A DNA stretch of 45,139 bases, taken from positions 1 to 45,139 of IMG/VR virus record IMGVR_UViG_3300025132_005903; one strand, 5' to 3'. Of this stretch, positions 34,467 through 42,907 are shown piece after piece. Within the stretch, counting starts at the first letter, position 1, and each line of letters opens with the position of its first letter. The translations under genes were made by a program, and so were the position numbers. This DNA comes from a virus. The notes beneath the pieces were generated by a model that saw only the letters and a list, made by a program, of their open reading frames with translations, made no database searches and was not told the DNA's origin.

Positions 34467-35216
34467 CTATTTATTATTCTGTTTTAGTATTTCTTTCTCA
34501 CCAGCAAAACAATGTAGTGAGACTATTTTCATATCATAAATACCAAGCTTAACATCAGCCCAGTCTTTATTTCTTTTTTGCAATTCATCTAATATGAATC
34601 TTGCTTTTCTCATTGCCATGTATATATCATCTCTGAAGTGTCTAACATAATCGCATGAACGAATAAAGTAAAACATATGTAACCATTCATCTCTTCTGAT
34701 AAAATGATAACCTATTGTACATGGAACTCTTTCTTTGTGATGAGCACCAGTATCTTCTGGGTACCAGATTGGTAAGAAAGCTTGACGTGTAAAAGGTTCT
34801 CTTTCTAACAAATCTATAACGTCTCCCATATTTCCATAGTTATACCTAACACCAGTTCTATATGGAGGCCAAAGTCTTTCTGGATATGTATGAGAAAACT
34901 TTTCTTCTGCTTTGAATTGCTTGTTACCTCTTTGTGCAAATGGCCACCATTCATTGCTTGGTGGTGGATTCAATGGTTTACCTCCAACTCTTTCTTGAAA
35001 GTGATCATCAGCCCAAGGTAAATTGGGTTTTATTTCATTAACCATTTCTTCAATAGTTTGAGGCATTGCTGTAGAGAAATTATGATTAAATAATTCCCAC
35101 ATTGCATGATCAGTATCTACTGATTGCCATTTACCACTGAATACTTCTTTACCTAAAGAATATAATTTTTCTTTAGTCTTTTTAATTGCGTGTGATGGAT
35201 ATTGTGAAAAACTCAT
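34467..35216 (-). CDS. thymidylate-synthase-family enzyme, dCMP-(hydroxy)methylase type
   Basis: 249 residues. The family is clear: ERVPCTIGYHFIRRD holds the catalytic Cys166, RSCD (186-189) the phosphate-binding Arg, and LGIYDMKIVSLHCF aligns without gaps with the G-x-F ... H-x-Y region of ThyA (His235; Tyr replaced by Phe237). In ThyA, RSCD is followed eight residues later by Asn177, which reads the base of dUMP. Here that position is Asp197. Asn to Asp here is characteristic of dCMP hydroxymethylases (T4 gp42) and is known to switch ThyA toward dCMP. So the product is probably a 5-hydroxymethyl- or 5-methyl-dCMP, with dTMP synthesis as a weaker alternative. Confidence 0.8.
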   Translation of the reverse strand: MSFSQYPSHAIKKTKEKLYSLGKEVFSGKWQSVDTDHAMWELFNHNFSTAMPQTIEEMVNEIKPNLPWADDHFQERVGGKPLNPPPSNEWWPFAQRGNKQFKAEEKFSHTYPERLWPPYRTGVRYNYGNMGDVIDLLEREPFTRQAFLPIWYPEDTGAHHKERVPCTIGYHFIRRDEWLHMFYFIRSCDYVRHFRDDIYMAMRKARFILDELQKRNKDWADVKLGIYDMKIVSLHCFAGEKEILKQNNK

Positions 35217-35734
35217 AGTACTGCCTTCTTAAATAATGCTACTGATAATTTGTCAAATTTATTTTCAAACTCTATAACGTTTCCTAAGTATTTATCTATA
35301 GTTTCCATTATATGATAATACATTCTATCTTCTATTTCATAATCAGCATCATCCCAATGGTCTCCTCTATTTCTACCGTTTGGATTATCGCCTTTCATAT
35401 AAATAATTTTATTATCAGAGTTTATAATACCATTATTTATCATTTCCATTAAAAGCTTATGAGATTCTCTTTTATCCATACGACCTTCAATAACTCCCCA
35501 AGCTAAAGGTGTAATAATACTTCTGTCTGTAACTATATTTTCTATATAACCATTGTTATCTAAATCATGCAACATTAATCTGCCCATGCCAAAAGCATTT
35601 GCAGCTAATTTATCTTTACCTAAATCTAGGATATCATACCATTTTGCAAATGGAAATTTATAAACCTTTATACCAGACTCTTTTAATAAGTGTGTTTTGC
35701 CCGTATTCCTAGGGCCTTCTATCATTGTAATCAT
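35213..35734 (-). CDS. deoxynucleoside monophosphate kinase-like P-loop protein
   Basis: 173 residues. MIEGPRNTGKTHLL is a Walker A loop (Gly7 to Thr14), and NIVTDRSIITPLAWGV contains the D-R pair seen in thymidylate and deoxynucleoside kinases. NRGDHWDDADYEIEDRMYY could be the mobile lid region, rich in Asp/Arg. T4 gp1 phosphorylates dTMP, dGMP and hydroxymethyl-dCMP; an analogous role beside the dCMP-type gene is plausible. Its gene is right after promoter box P5, with the predicted start on the A of ATG. Confidence 0.72.
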   Translation of the reverse strand: MITMIEGPRNTGKTHLLKESGIKVYKFPFAKWYDILDLGKDKLAANAFGMGRLMLHDLDNNGYIENIVTDRSIITPLAWGVIEGRMDKRESHKLLMEMINNGIINSDNKIIYMKGDNPNGRNRGDHWDDADYEIEDRMYYHIMETIDKYLGNVIEFENKFDKLSVALFKKAVL

Positions 35735-35738
35735 ATAA

Positions 35739-35770
35739 CTAATATAATAAATTTTTTCGACTTATCGAAA
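35739..35770 (-). promoter_or_regulatory. promoter box P5 (leaderless) before the kinase-like gene
   Basis: TTTC (35770-35767; the only copy with C), GATAAGTCG, TATATTAG (35746-35739), spacing 20. Predicted +1 is 35734, the A of the ATG. It lies against the end of the upstream small gene, so it likely opens a kinase, dCMP-type enzyme and dUTPase unit. Confidence 0.8.
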
Positions 35771-36016
35771 TTATTCGCCATATAAATTGAATTTTTTTGG
35801 TGGTGGAGGTGCTATTTCTATTTCGCTTACTGCATATACTTTACCATCCAATGCTGCTAGGTGGAAATCTCTTTGCCCATCTCTTTGAAAGATATATTCC
35901 AATCCTTCAGTTAAAGATGGTAACACCATTTTAGTATCACCATTAACAGGAGACCATCTATCTCCTGGTGGTACTCTTTGTAAGACTAAATCTTTTTGTT
36001 CTTTTATTTCAGCCAT
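35771..36016 (-). CDS. hypothetical protein, 81 aa
   Basis: 81 residues, predicted soluble, including VLQRVPPGDRWSPVNGD and a Pro-rich segment near the end (APPPPKKFNLYGE). No family recognised. The ATG lies 13 bases inside the end of the upstream gene. It lies between ribonucleotide reductase and the box P5 unit, in a nucleotide-metabolism setting. Confidence 0.55.
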   Translation of the reverse strand: MAEIKEQKDLVLQRVPPGDRWSPVNGDTKMVLPSLTEGLEYIFQRDGQRDFHLAALDGKVYAVSEIEIAPPPPKKFNLYGE

Positions 36017-36198
36017 TCTATAACCTCTTTTGGTGTTGGTATTCTTGTTTGTAAATCACATCTTAAACAATGCCAACGTATTTCATTTTTATCATTCATT
36101 TTCAATGCTTGCTTTTCATGACGGCAAGACTTTTGGAATTCTTCTATCTCTTTCTTCACTTTTCGCAGTTTGTTGTTTAGGTTGTTTATATTCTCCAT
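36004..36198 (-). CDS. coiled-coil protein with a Cys-His zinc-type motif, 64 aa
   Basis: 64 residues from the ATG at 36198, chosen over an upstream TTG because AAGGAG lies 7-8 bases before it. The N-terminal half is a coiled coil (NKLRKVKKEIEEFQ); CRHEK ... HCLRCDLQTRIP gives one Cys-His and one CxxC pair, compatible with a small zinc finger. Function unknown. Confidence 0.55.
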   Translation of the reverse strand: MENINNLNNKLRKVKKEIEEFQKSCRHEKQALKMNDKNEIRWHCLRCDLQTRIPTPKEVIEWLK

Positions 36199-36260
36199 GG
36201 CTTTTCTCCTTATTGGAACCAATAACCATTTCTTTATAATATAAATCTACTATCCAATCT

Positions 36261-38120
36261 TTATGTAATTTCACAACTACCTCCTGCACATGCTAATTCA
36301 CCAGATAGATCTGTATTATCTTCTATTTCTATAACTTTTGATAAATCAACAGATGTTAATGTTGTCATCATTTCTTCATATTTGTCTTTTGTAATATCTT
36401 CAAATGGAGCTTGTGTATAAGTACCTCCATCGTAAGGTAATACTGATAAACCGTTATAGTGTTTTCTATTTTCCCACATCCATTGACCAGCTAATTCCCA
36501 ATCTTCTTGTTTTAACGAGATTGTTGCTGAAACGTTGTGAGTATTAGAACCCTTTCTGTGACCCGACTTAACCCATTCAGTTGCTATTTTCTTAACTCTT
36601 TCTAATAAAGCAAATGGTGACTCAGTTCTTAGTATTGCACCCTTTGGTGCTTTTTGCGGTATTTGAATAACAGCAGTATCATGCGGTCTAAAATACTCAT
36701 CCTCTACTAATTCAGGGTGATTTTGCAATAAGTAATTATATATTGTTTCATTCTTACCAACTCTTATTCTTCTAATGTAATAATCATTGTGCCATGCATG
36801 AATACCAGAAGATGTACCTAAAGCTAAAGAAGTTGTTCCTGCTGGTTTAACTGTTGTTGTTCTTGCAGCTTTGTTTATATCTAATAATTTTGCTACTCTT
36901 GCATTTTCTTTTTTAACAACCTTTGCAGCTTCTACTGTATCATAGCCTAAAACAGTTCCAGATCCTATACCAGTCATTGAAACTCCTATCAAAGCTTCCT
37001 TCTCTGTAGTTTCTCTCCATATATCTCTAAGATAGTGAAATTGTGTATAACCAGCTTGAAGTGTACCAATGAATGCTGCTGCTTTTACTCTTTCATTCAA
37101 ATCTTCTTGAGAATCAATATCACTAGCATTTACTTCGCATAAATTACAAAATTGAAAAGGTCTTAATGCAATTTCACAACAAGGATTGGTTCCCCAATCT
37201 TTATCGTTATTGAAATAAATACCAGGTTCTCCAGCCCCAGATTTTTCAACTCTTTCCCATAAATCTAAAAAGAACTTTTTAGTAATTTTATGTCTCATTA
37301 AAACAGCTGAATTGTTTGCTCTACCTCTTTGAGGGTTTAGCTCCCACCAATTACCGGCTTTACAAGAAATCATTGCATCGTCGTCTGCATTGAATAAACT
37401 AATTAAAGCAGCTCTACGAATACCCCCAGCTAATACAGCATCAGCTATATGACAAACCATATCATGTGCTTCTAAAGTTGTAAGTTTTTCACCAGTGTCT
37501 TTAGATTCTAAAATACCAGTTAATTTTAATATGCATTCTTTTAGAGGTTGAGGTCCTGGAGCTTTACCACCTGAAGTAATTAATCTTGCTCCCTTTGGTC
37601 TAATATCTGAAAAGTCGAATTCTATTCTTGATCCTCCTCCATTCATATACGATTTCATCAACACCTTTATTGCATCAGCCCAACCTTCAATAGAATCTCC
37701 AATTAAAAATCTTCTCTTTCTTTTTGGATAAGGCTTATTTATCACAGGCAACTTTTCTACGTGATGCTTTTGAACAGAATATCCAACACCAGTACCCCCC
37801 AACAACAAAAACATAGTTTCAGAAAAAGAATCAATTGAATCGATAGGTAAATAAGCACAATTGTAAATTCTGTTAGGAGATATTTCAATAGGTTTACCAC
37901 CAAATTGTAATGATCTCATAGATGGAAGTACTTTCTTATCATAAACAAATTTATAAGCTTCTTCAATTTCAGCTTTTAACTTTGGGTAGGTTTTTTGGTG
38001 CATTTCCTTATTTCTTGTTACCAACTCTTCCCAAGTTTCTCTTCTATTTTTTTCTGGTAAGTACTTTGCGTACTTCATATAAACTGTTATCTCTGATAAT
38101 ATTTGATTTGATACTTCCAT
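36261..38120 (-). CDS. class II (adenosylcobalamin-dependent) ribonucleotide reductase
   Basis: 619 residues, monomeric RTPR-like type. KVLPSMRSLQFGG and NCAYLPIDS begin it; GTGVGYSVQ, TNPCCEIALRPFQFCNLCEVN (split here: NPCCEIAL and FCNLCEVN) hold the Cys, Asn and Glu of the radical active site; TTSLALGTSSGIHAWH is a substrate-binding stretch, and the C-terminus ends CAGGSCEIT, the swinging Cys pair (Cys611, Cys616). It reduces ribonucleotides to deoxyribonucleotides with coenzyme B12, in air or without it. The Lactobacillus enzyme is 739 residues; this is shorter. A terminator-like hairpin sits upstream, so the gene probably has its own promoter, which I could not identify. Confidence 0.93.
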   Translation of the reverse strand: MEVSNQILSEITVYMKYAKYLPEKNRRETWEELVTRNKEMHQKTYPKLKAEIEEAYKFVYDKKVLPSMRSLQFGGKPIEISPNRIYNCAYLPIDSIDSFSETMFLLLGGTGVGYSVQKHHVEKLPVINKPYPKRKRRFLIGDSIEGWADAIKVLMKSYMNGGGSRIEFDFSDIRPKGARLITSGGKAPGPQPLKECILKLTGILESKDTGEKLTTLEAHDMVCHIADAVLAGGIRRAALISLFNADDDAMISCKAGNWWELNPQRGRANNSAVLMRHKITKKFFLDLWERVEKSGAGEPGIYFNNDKDWGTNPCCEIALRPFQFCNLCEVNASDIDSQEDLNERVKAAAFIGTLQAGYTQFHYLRDIWRETTEKEALIGVSMTGIGSGTVLGYDTVEAAKVVKKENARVAKLLDINKAARTTTVKPAGTTSLALGTSSGIHAWHNDYYIRRIRVGKNETIYNYLLQNHPELVEDEYFRPHDTAVIQIPQKAPKGAILRTESPFALLERVKKIATEWVKSGHRKGSNTHNVSATISLKQEDWELAGQWMWENRKHYNGLSVLPYDGGTYTQAPFEDITKDKYEEMMTTLTSVDLSKVIEIEDNTDLSGELACAGGSCEIT

Positions 38121-38152
38121 TTTTCTTTCCTTTATTCGTTTTCGTTTATAGA

Positions 38153-38182
38153 TAAAAATGACCGGCAGGGTTATTGCCAGTC
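38153..38182 (-). terminator. rho-independent-type terminator between helicase and reductase genes
   Basis: Minus strand: GACTGGCA, loop ATAACCC, TGCCGGTC, then ATTTTTAT. The 8-bp stem is perfect apart from one U-G pair, and the tail is U-rich. Orientation fits termination of the helicase transcript before the reductase gene. Confidence 0.7.
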
Positions 38183-38217
38183 TCCATAATAAATATGCAT
38201 ATATATTTATATAACCG

Positions 38218-39564
38218 TTACTTTGTATTTAATTCTTCAAACTTTTTACCTAACATTTTTCTTAAATATTCTGAATTATTATTTATATCTTCTTGAGCCG
38301 ATTGTCCTTGAACAGTACCTCCATCATAGATATCTATTTGCCCATTAGAAGCATTCATCTTTGATGGTAAAGTTATACCATCTGGGCCAAATCTATTTTT
38401 AATAACATGCCATCTACCAGTTCCAGCCGCTTTATCTTCTATCTTTCTTGACAATGAAACTACAAAATCAGCAGTCATTATCTTAGAATAAGATTCTGCA
38501 ATTTTATCAGCTTGAATTACGTCTTCTTGTAATGCGCTTCTATTTGCTTGAGATGCCGTCCAAACTGGTATTTCATATTCACCAGCTAATCCTCTTAAAT
38601 CTTCATAGATATTACCAAGCTCATGTCTAACTTCTCTTCCATTTCCTCTTAATAGATCTGCATAATCTACTATAACTAAATCAGGCTTTTTCCCTTGAAT
38701 TATACATTTCTCTATATGAGAACCAAGAGATAATACTGTTGCACCTTTTGTTGGGTAATATTTTATTACCAATTCTCCAGGTATAGTTTTTAACCTCTTC
38801 TTAACGTCATCTAGATTATACTTCAAATCTTGAGCTGCAATTCCTGTGAAGATTGAATCGTATCTCAAACCAACATATGCTTGATTTAATTCTAATGTAT
38901 AATGCAAAACAGTCTTTCCAGCTTTAACTGCGTTTGCACCAACATTTGCTAATGCCCAAGATTTTCCAATACCGGCGGGTGCTACCATTACTCCTAATTC
39001 TCCAGAGCCCAAACCTCCATCTGCTAAATCGTCAATTACTTCCCATCCTGTTGTAATTGTGTTACGAACACTTTCCTTATATCTATCATCAACTTCGATA
39101 TTATATTCGTGACCGATATTCCTATCTCCCCCAGCTTTCATTGCTTCATCAATCTTAACCTTAATTGCTTCAAATTCTCCACTTTCTAATAGGTTAACAG
39201 ATTCAACGATAGCACCCTTTAATTTTTGATTTTTACAAAACTTTATTGATTCTTCTTTAATAAATTCTAGATCAGTAGATTCAACATTTCTCATTGCATC
39301 TTTTAATGAAGATACAACAGATGTTTCTAATACATCATCTTTTAATTCTTTAATTTTTACTTTCATTACCTCCATTGTTGGTGGAGCCTTAAATTCTATA
39401 ACATGCGATTTTATACATTTAACAATAAAAGATGTTGCTTCTGATTCAAAATATTTATAATCTAATATATCTGAAATCTGTTGCAAAAAGTTTTTATCAG
39501 TTAATAGTGCAGCTATTAATTTAACTTGAAAGTTATATCCGAAATCTGAAAGTTTGTTTATCAT
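38218..39564 (-). CDS. T4 gp41-like replicative DNA helicase
   Basis: 448 residues. The N-terminal domain (about 1-150) is helical; the RecA-like core has GWEVIDDLADGGLGSGEL, the Walker A APAGIGKSW (195-203), DLVIVDYADLL (Walker B, near 300), and ASQANRSALQ. These are landmarks of DnaB/gp41 hexameric helicases. It unwinds the fork ahead of the polymerase. Primase (gp61) is not in the window. It overlaps the RNase H gene by 4 bases. Confidence 0.92.
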   Translation of the reverse strand: MINKLSDFGYNFQVKLIAALLTDKNFLQQISDILDYKYFESEATSFIVKCIKSHVIEFKAPPTMEVMKVKIKELKDDVLETSVVSSLKDAMRNVESTDLEFIKEESIKFCKNQKLKGAIVESVNLLESGEFEAIKVKIDEAMKAGGDRNIGHEYNIEVDDRYKESVRNTITTGWEVIDDLADGGLGSGELGVMVAPAGIGKSWALANVGANAVKAGKTVLHYTLELNQAYVGLRYDSIFTGIAAQDLKYNLDDVKKRLKTIPGELVIKYYPTKGATVLSLGSHIEKCIIQGKKPDLVIVDYADLLRGNGREVRHELGNIYEDLRGLAGEYEIPVWTASQANRSALQEDVIQADKIAESYSKIMTADFVVSLSRKIEDKAAGTGRWHVIKNRFGPDGITLPSKMNASNGQIDIYDGGTVQGQSAQEDINNNSEYLRKMLGKKFEELNTK

Positions 39565-40595
39565 TCTTTAGCCTTTGTGTCTAGTGATAAGAAAACATCT
39601 CTTATCCAAAATTCTATGTTTTTTACTATAAGCATTCTATCTTCTAAAAGCATTTTCATAAAATCATATTTTACGAATGAAGGAATATCTGCTTTTAATA
39701 TATTTTGCAATTTTTCTTTTGCTGAACCTGATATTTCAGTTTCATGTAATTGCATTAGTTGATAGTTTAGATAGAGCTTATCTTCGTTATCTTTAATTAA
39801 ATTCAATTGTCTTGATGGAATTGAATTTGTTTTTGCATATTCTATAATATCTTCTAGAGTTAATACGTCTGGACCGAATAGAATAGGTAAATGCTTTATA
39901 AGAGACTTATGACCTAAACCTCTAATGCCAGGAACATTATCGCCTTTGTCACCAAGCAAGCATTTGTATAATATATAATTTTCTGGTATTAAACCAAATT
40001 CATCTTTTACATCATGTGCAAAATAGTATTTCTTTTTTGTTGGAGACCAAACTGTAATTCTGTCATCTACTAATTGTAGAAAGTCTTTGTCTGAAGACAT
40101 TATAAAACAATTGCTATCTGGTAATAGTTGCTTGCACATATAAGCTATTGAATCATCAGCTTCTATCTTATCTATTGTTGCCAATGTTACTGGACAGTTT
40201 GAAAGATACCCAATTAGTCTTTGCATTTGATATTTCATTGCAAGTTTATTGTCTTCTGCAGAATGGTCTTGATGAGCAGCTCTTAAAAGCTTTCTGTTTA
40301 CTTTACGATTCTGTTTATAATCTGGATGTAGTTTACGTCTACGTTGTGAACCACCAGCACCATCAAAACAAATTATAACTCTTGTTGGTTTAATATTTTT
40401 AATAGCATAACCTATTGACAATAGGAAACCTTTAATACCACCTATATGAATACCATCTTCATTAGTTGAAGGATTCATAACGAAAGCTCTGATAAATGTA
40501 TTTAAGCCATCTATTAATAGAACTCTATCATTTAGCTTCAAAGGTTCAGAGTCCTCTTTTAGATTGCTTAGTATATCGCTATAATACTTTTTCAT
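39561..40595 (-). CDS. RNase H-like 5'-3' nuclease (T4 Rnh/FEN family)
   Basis: 344 residues. VLLIDGLNTFIRAF, IICFDGAGGSQRRRKLHPDY, KIEADDSIAYM, FIMSSDKDFLQLV and GDKGDNVPGIRGLGHKS contain the conserved Asp clusters of FEN-type nucleases, which bind two Mg2+ ions, and the helix-hairpin-helix (GIRGLG). T4 Rnh removes RNA primers from lagging-strand fragments. The start follows promoter box P3 by about 22 bases of leader. Confidence 0.92.
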   Translation of the reverse strand: MKKYYSDILSNLKEDSEPLKLNDRVLLIDGLNTFIRAFVMNPSTNEDGIHIGGIKGFLLSIGYAIKNIKPTRVIICFDGAGGSQRRRKLHPDYKQNRKVNRKLLRAAHQDHSAEDNKLAMKYQMQRLIGYLSNCPVTLATIDKIEADDSIAYMCKQLLPDSNCFIMSSDKDFLQLVDDRITVWSPTKKKYYFAHDVKDEFGLIPENYILYKCLLGDKGDNVPGIRGLGHKSLIKHLPILFGPDVLTLEDIIEYAKTNSIPSRQLNLIKDNEDKLYLNYQLMQLHETEISGSAKEKLQNILKADIPSFVKYDFMKMLLEDRMLIVKNIEFWIRDVFLSLDTKAKE

Positions 40596-40621
40596 TTAGT
40601 TTGGTCTTTTTTATTATAATA

Positions 40622-40653
40622 CTAATATAAGAAATTTTTTCGACTTATCCAAA
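40622..40653 (-). promoter_or_regulatory. promoter box P3 before the RNase H-like gene
   Basis: TTTG (40653-40650), GATAAGTCG, TATATTAG (40629-40622), spacing 20. Predicted start near 40617 with a 22-base leader without a clear ribosome site. Confidence 0.8.
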
Positions 40654-40687
40654 GAAAAGGACAAGTATTTTGAAAAAGTTATTAACA

Positions 40688-40750
40688 ATAGAAGATGGTG
40701 ATCATTAAGCTAACATTCTAGCTACCTATTCTCAGATCACCATCAACTAT
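40688..40750 (-). other. long inverted repeat in a gene-free stretch
   Basis: A 229-base interval between RecA/UvsX and the RNase H-like gene holds box P3 and this element. Arms GATGGTGATC (40694-40703) and GATCACCATC (40735-40744) pair perfectly over 10 bases, and ATAG/CTAT outside extend the stem after an A-A mismatch. The 31-base loop contains a second hairpin (AGCTA, six bases, TAGCT). It could terminate the recA transcript, but the following T content is modest; a structured RNA or origin-like element is possible. Confidence 0.6.
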
Positions 40751-40824
40751 TGAATTTTCCCGGTAAAAAAAGTTTGTTAGCAATTTTTTTACAGGTGTTG
40801 AAATTTACCTAAAACCCTTGGCGT

Positions 40825-41970
40825 TTAGTTTATAGGCACATCATCGTTCCCAATTTCAACGTCATCTATACCAATATCATCAGTTTGATAAGACATACAA
40901 AGAGCATTGCATATAGATTGATATATACGTTCTTTTCTGTCTTCATCGGATAGGATTTTATCTTCAAATTCTTTGGACATAAATTTGAGTTCCTCTCCAT
41001 TCTGATCAATATAGGTATACCAGGAACCACCTTGCTTGACTAAGTTATAGTCTTTCATAACCTGTAACCATGAACCATAATCGTCAATACCTCTATCAAA
41101 AAGTATTTGAAATTCTGCGGTTCTTAATGGTGGTCCCATTCTATTCTTGACAACTTGAGCTTTAGTTTTAATACCAACTACATGCTCTTTGCCATCAATC
41201 TTAGCTTTTATCTGCCCAGCAGCTTTTAACCTTAATCTGCAAGAAGCGTGAAACCCTAGAGCTTTTCCACCAGAAGTTGTATATGGATCACCAAATGATA
41301 CTCCCAATCTAACTCTTAGTTGATTAGTAAACACTAGACAGATTCTTTGTCTACCTATTAATTGTGTTACCTTTCTCATTGCTTTTGAAATAATAATAGC
41401 CTTACTTGTTGCCCAGCCATCTTTTTCAAAATCTGCTTCTTGTTCTACTTTAGTCGTTGCTGCTGCAACTGAATCTACCACGATTGTAACTAACCGATTA
41501 TTATCTGACTCTCTAATCTTCATAATGATATTTTCAATAACTTCAAAAATATCTTCAATAGCTTCTAGCTGAATGTATAATAAACTTTTTATATCAATAC
41601 CAATTGCACGAGCAAATTCTTCATTCATTGCATTTTCTGTATCAATATAAACTGCTAAACCGCCTTGTTTCTGAGTATTAGCTAATAAGTGAGCACCAAT
41701 TAAAGATTTACCAGATGCTTCAAGCCCTGTTAATTCTGTAATCCTTCCAACTGGTATTCCTCCGTTAGGTCTATTAGATATTGCTAAATCTAACAAAGAC
41801 GAACCGGTGGATACCCATTCAGTTAAATCTGTTGGTGTATCCTCCGCTCCATCTAAGAAATATGCAACCTTCATTGACTTAAATTTCTTATTAAGTGAAT
41901 CAGCGATAACTCCGGCTAGTTCATCTCTCTCTGCAATACTTTGTTTTTGAGCTTTACTTTTTCTAGCCAT
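40825..41970 (-). CDS. RecA/UvsX-type recombinase
   Basis: 381 residues. RITELTGLEASGKSLIG holds the Walker A (82-89), YIDTENAMNEEFARAIGID the next conserved stretch, LVTIVVDSVAAATT Walker B, and FTNQLRVRLGVSFGDPYTTSGGKALGF is the DNA-binding L2-type region. The C-terminal tail is acidic (DDIGIDDVEIGNDDVPIN). It forms filaments on single-stranded DNA and performs strand exchange, driving recombination-dependent replication and repair. Length and layout are closest to phage UvsX/RecA hybrids. It lies downstream of the SSB-like gene, the usual UvsX partner. Confidence 0.92.
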   Translation of the reverse strand: MARKSKAQKQSIAERDELAGVIADSLNKKFKSMKVAYFLDGAEDTPTDLTEWVSTGSSLLDLAISNRPNGGIPVGRITELTGLEASGKSLIGAHLLANTQKQGGLAVYIDTENAMNEEFARAIGIDIKSLLYIQLEAIEDIFEVIENIIMKIRESDNNRLVTIVVDSVAAATTKVEQEADFEKDGWATSKAIIISKAMRKVTQLIGRQRICLVFTNQLRVRLGVSFGDPYTTSGGKALGFHASCRLRLKAAGQIKAKIDGKEHVVGIKTKAQVVKNRMGPPLRTAEFQILFDRGIDDYGSWLQVMKDYNLVKQGGSWYTYIDQNGEELKFMSKEFEDKILSDEDRKERIYQSICNALCMSYQTDDIGIDDVEIGNDDVPIN

Positions 41971-41980
41971 AATTATCTCC

Positions 41981-42124
41981 TTATTTATTTTCTCTAATAT
42001 TTCTTAGAATATGAGAAATGATTTCTTGTGTTATCCCTTCCATAAGACCTTGCTTTTCCAATTCTCTTGCTAAAGTCTTTAATGGTTTTTCGATTAACTT
42101 TTCAATTTGTTCAATTGTCATCAT
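41981..42124 (-). CDS. small protein, 47 aa, between recombinase and SSB genes
   Basis: A 47-residue ORF with two adjacent ATGs (MMTIEQIEKLIEKPL ... ISHILRNIRENK). AGGAG lies 8 bases before the first ATG, better than chance. Helical and charged. Too short to classify; it could be a UvsY-like mediator in position only, with no sequence support. Confidence 0.5.
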   Translation of the reverse strand: MMTIEQIEKLIEKPLKTLARELEKQGLMEGITQEIISHILRNIRENK

Positions 42125-42135
42125 ATCTCTATCTC

Positions 42136-42891
42136 CTAATTATTAAATAAATCGTCAAATGCTGAATCAATATCGTCTGCTTTCTTAACTCCGGCTGGTG
42201 CTGCAACTGGTGTTGGCGTTTCAGCTGGTGCATCTGAATTTTCTGGGTTTAACCATTCTTCCAATGCAGATTTCAAATCGTCATAAGAAACTTTCTTGAA
42301 AATATTAAAGATATCTTCTTGACCATTCATAATAGCTTCAGCTACTGCTTTATCCTCTGTTGCTGCAGTTTGATTAGGTTTAACCATTATTGCAGTCTTT
42401 GGAAATCTCTCTCCACCTTCTGCTGGTGTAAATGTAACCGTAATATCTCTTCCAGCTTTTAGATCAGTGATATCACCATAATCTGGATCTGCGATAAAAG
42501 TTAATAGTTCTTGGTAAACAGTTTTACCGAATCCCCAAAGTTTAACACCTTCAGATTCTTGACCTCTAACCAATACTGGAACGTAAGTTCTCATTTTTGG
42601 TGTAAGACCTTTAGCTAATTGCCAATCATCCCTATTACCAGTTTGCTTAAGCTTATCAGCAAATTCAACTACTGGGTCAGCATCACCAAATGTAGTTGGT
42701 GAAAGATAATTTCTTTTACCTAAACCATAATGAAAGAATAACTCTTGAAACGGGTTATCTTTATCATACTGATAAGGTACTATTCTTACTTGGTTCTTGC
42801 CTGGTTCAGGCTTCCATAAATTAGACGTTCTTGTTGTCGTCGTTTGTAATCCTTGTAATTTCTTACGGATTGCTTCTAAATCAATTGCCAT
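42136..42891 (-). CDS. T4 gp32-like single-stranded DNA-binding protein
   Basis: 251 residues. NLWKPEPGKNQVRIVPYQ, FHYGLGKRNYLSPTTFGD and KLWGFGKTVYQELLTF correspond to the core OB-like region of gp32-type SSBs (T4 has [20 protein letters not shown] and later FKYRFGKKIWDKI). The C-terminal third ends with an acidic Asp-rich tail (DDIDSAFDDLFNN), as in other SSBs. Unlike T4 gp32 it has no cysteine, so the zinc site is absent. It covers single strands at forks and works with the recombinase encoded next to it. Adjacent genes and the acidic tail support the call; the overall similarity is modest. Confidence 0.8.
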   Translation of the reverse strand: MAIDLEAIRKKLQGLQTTTTRTSNLWKPEPGKNQVRIVPYQYDKDNPFQELFFHYGLGKRNYLSPTTFGDADPVVEFADKLKQTGNRDDWQLAKGLTPKMRTYVPVLVRGQESEGVKLWGFGKTVYQELLTFIADPDYGDITDLKAGRDITVTFTPAEGGERFPKTAIMVKPNQTAATEDKAVAEAIMNGQEDIFNIFKKVSYDDLKSALEEWLNPENSDAPAETPTPVAAPAGVKKADDIDSAFDDLFNN

Positions 42892-42907
42892 GATTATTTC
42901 TCCTTTT

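Noticed and set aside
36150-36275. Short ORF from GTG at the end of the reductase gene, overlapping the 64-residue gene in another frame
   Set aside because: It overlaps almost entirely with a gene that has a proper ribosome site, and GTG has no site of its own.
38121-38217. Adenosylcobalamin riboswitch before the B12-dependent reductase
   Set aside because: The gap is only 97 bases, holds a simple terminator hairpin, and lacks the B12-box-like structure of about 200 bases.
40600-40824. tRNA or other classical RNA gene in the gap
   Set aside because: The hairpin is 63 bases with one main stem, no cloverleaf, no CCA-type end and no anticodon arm.
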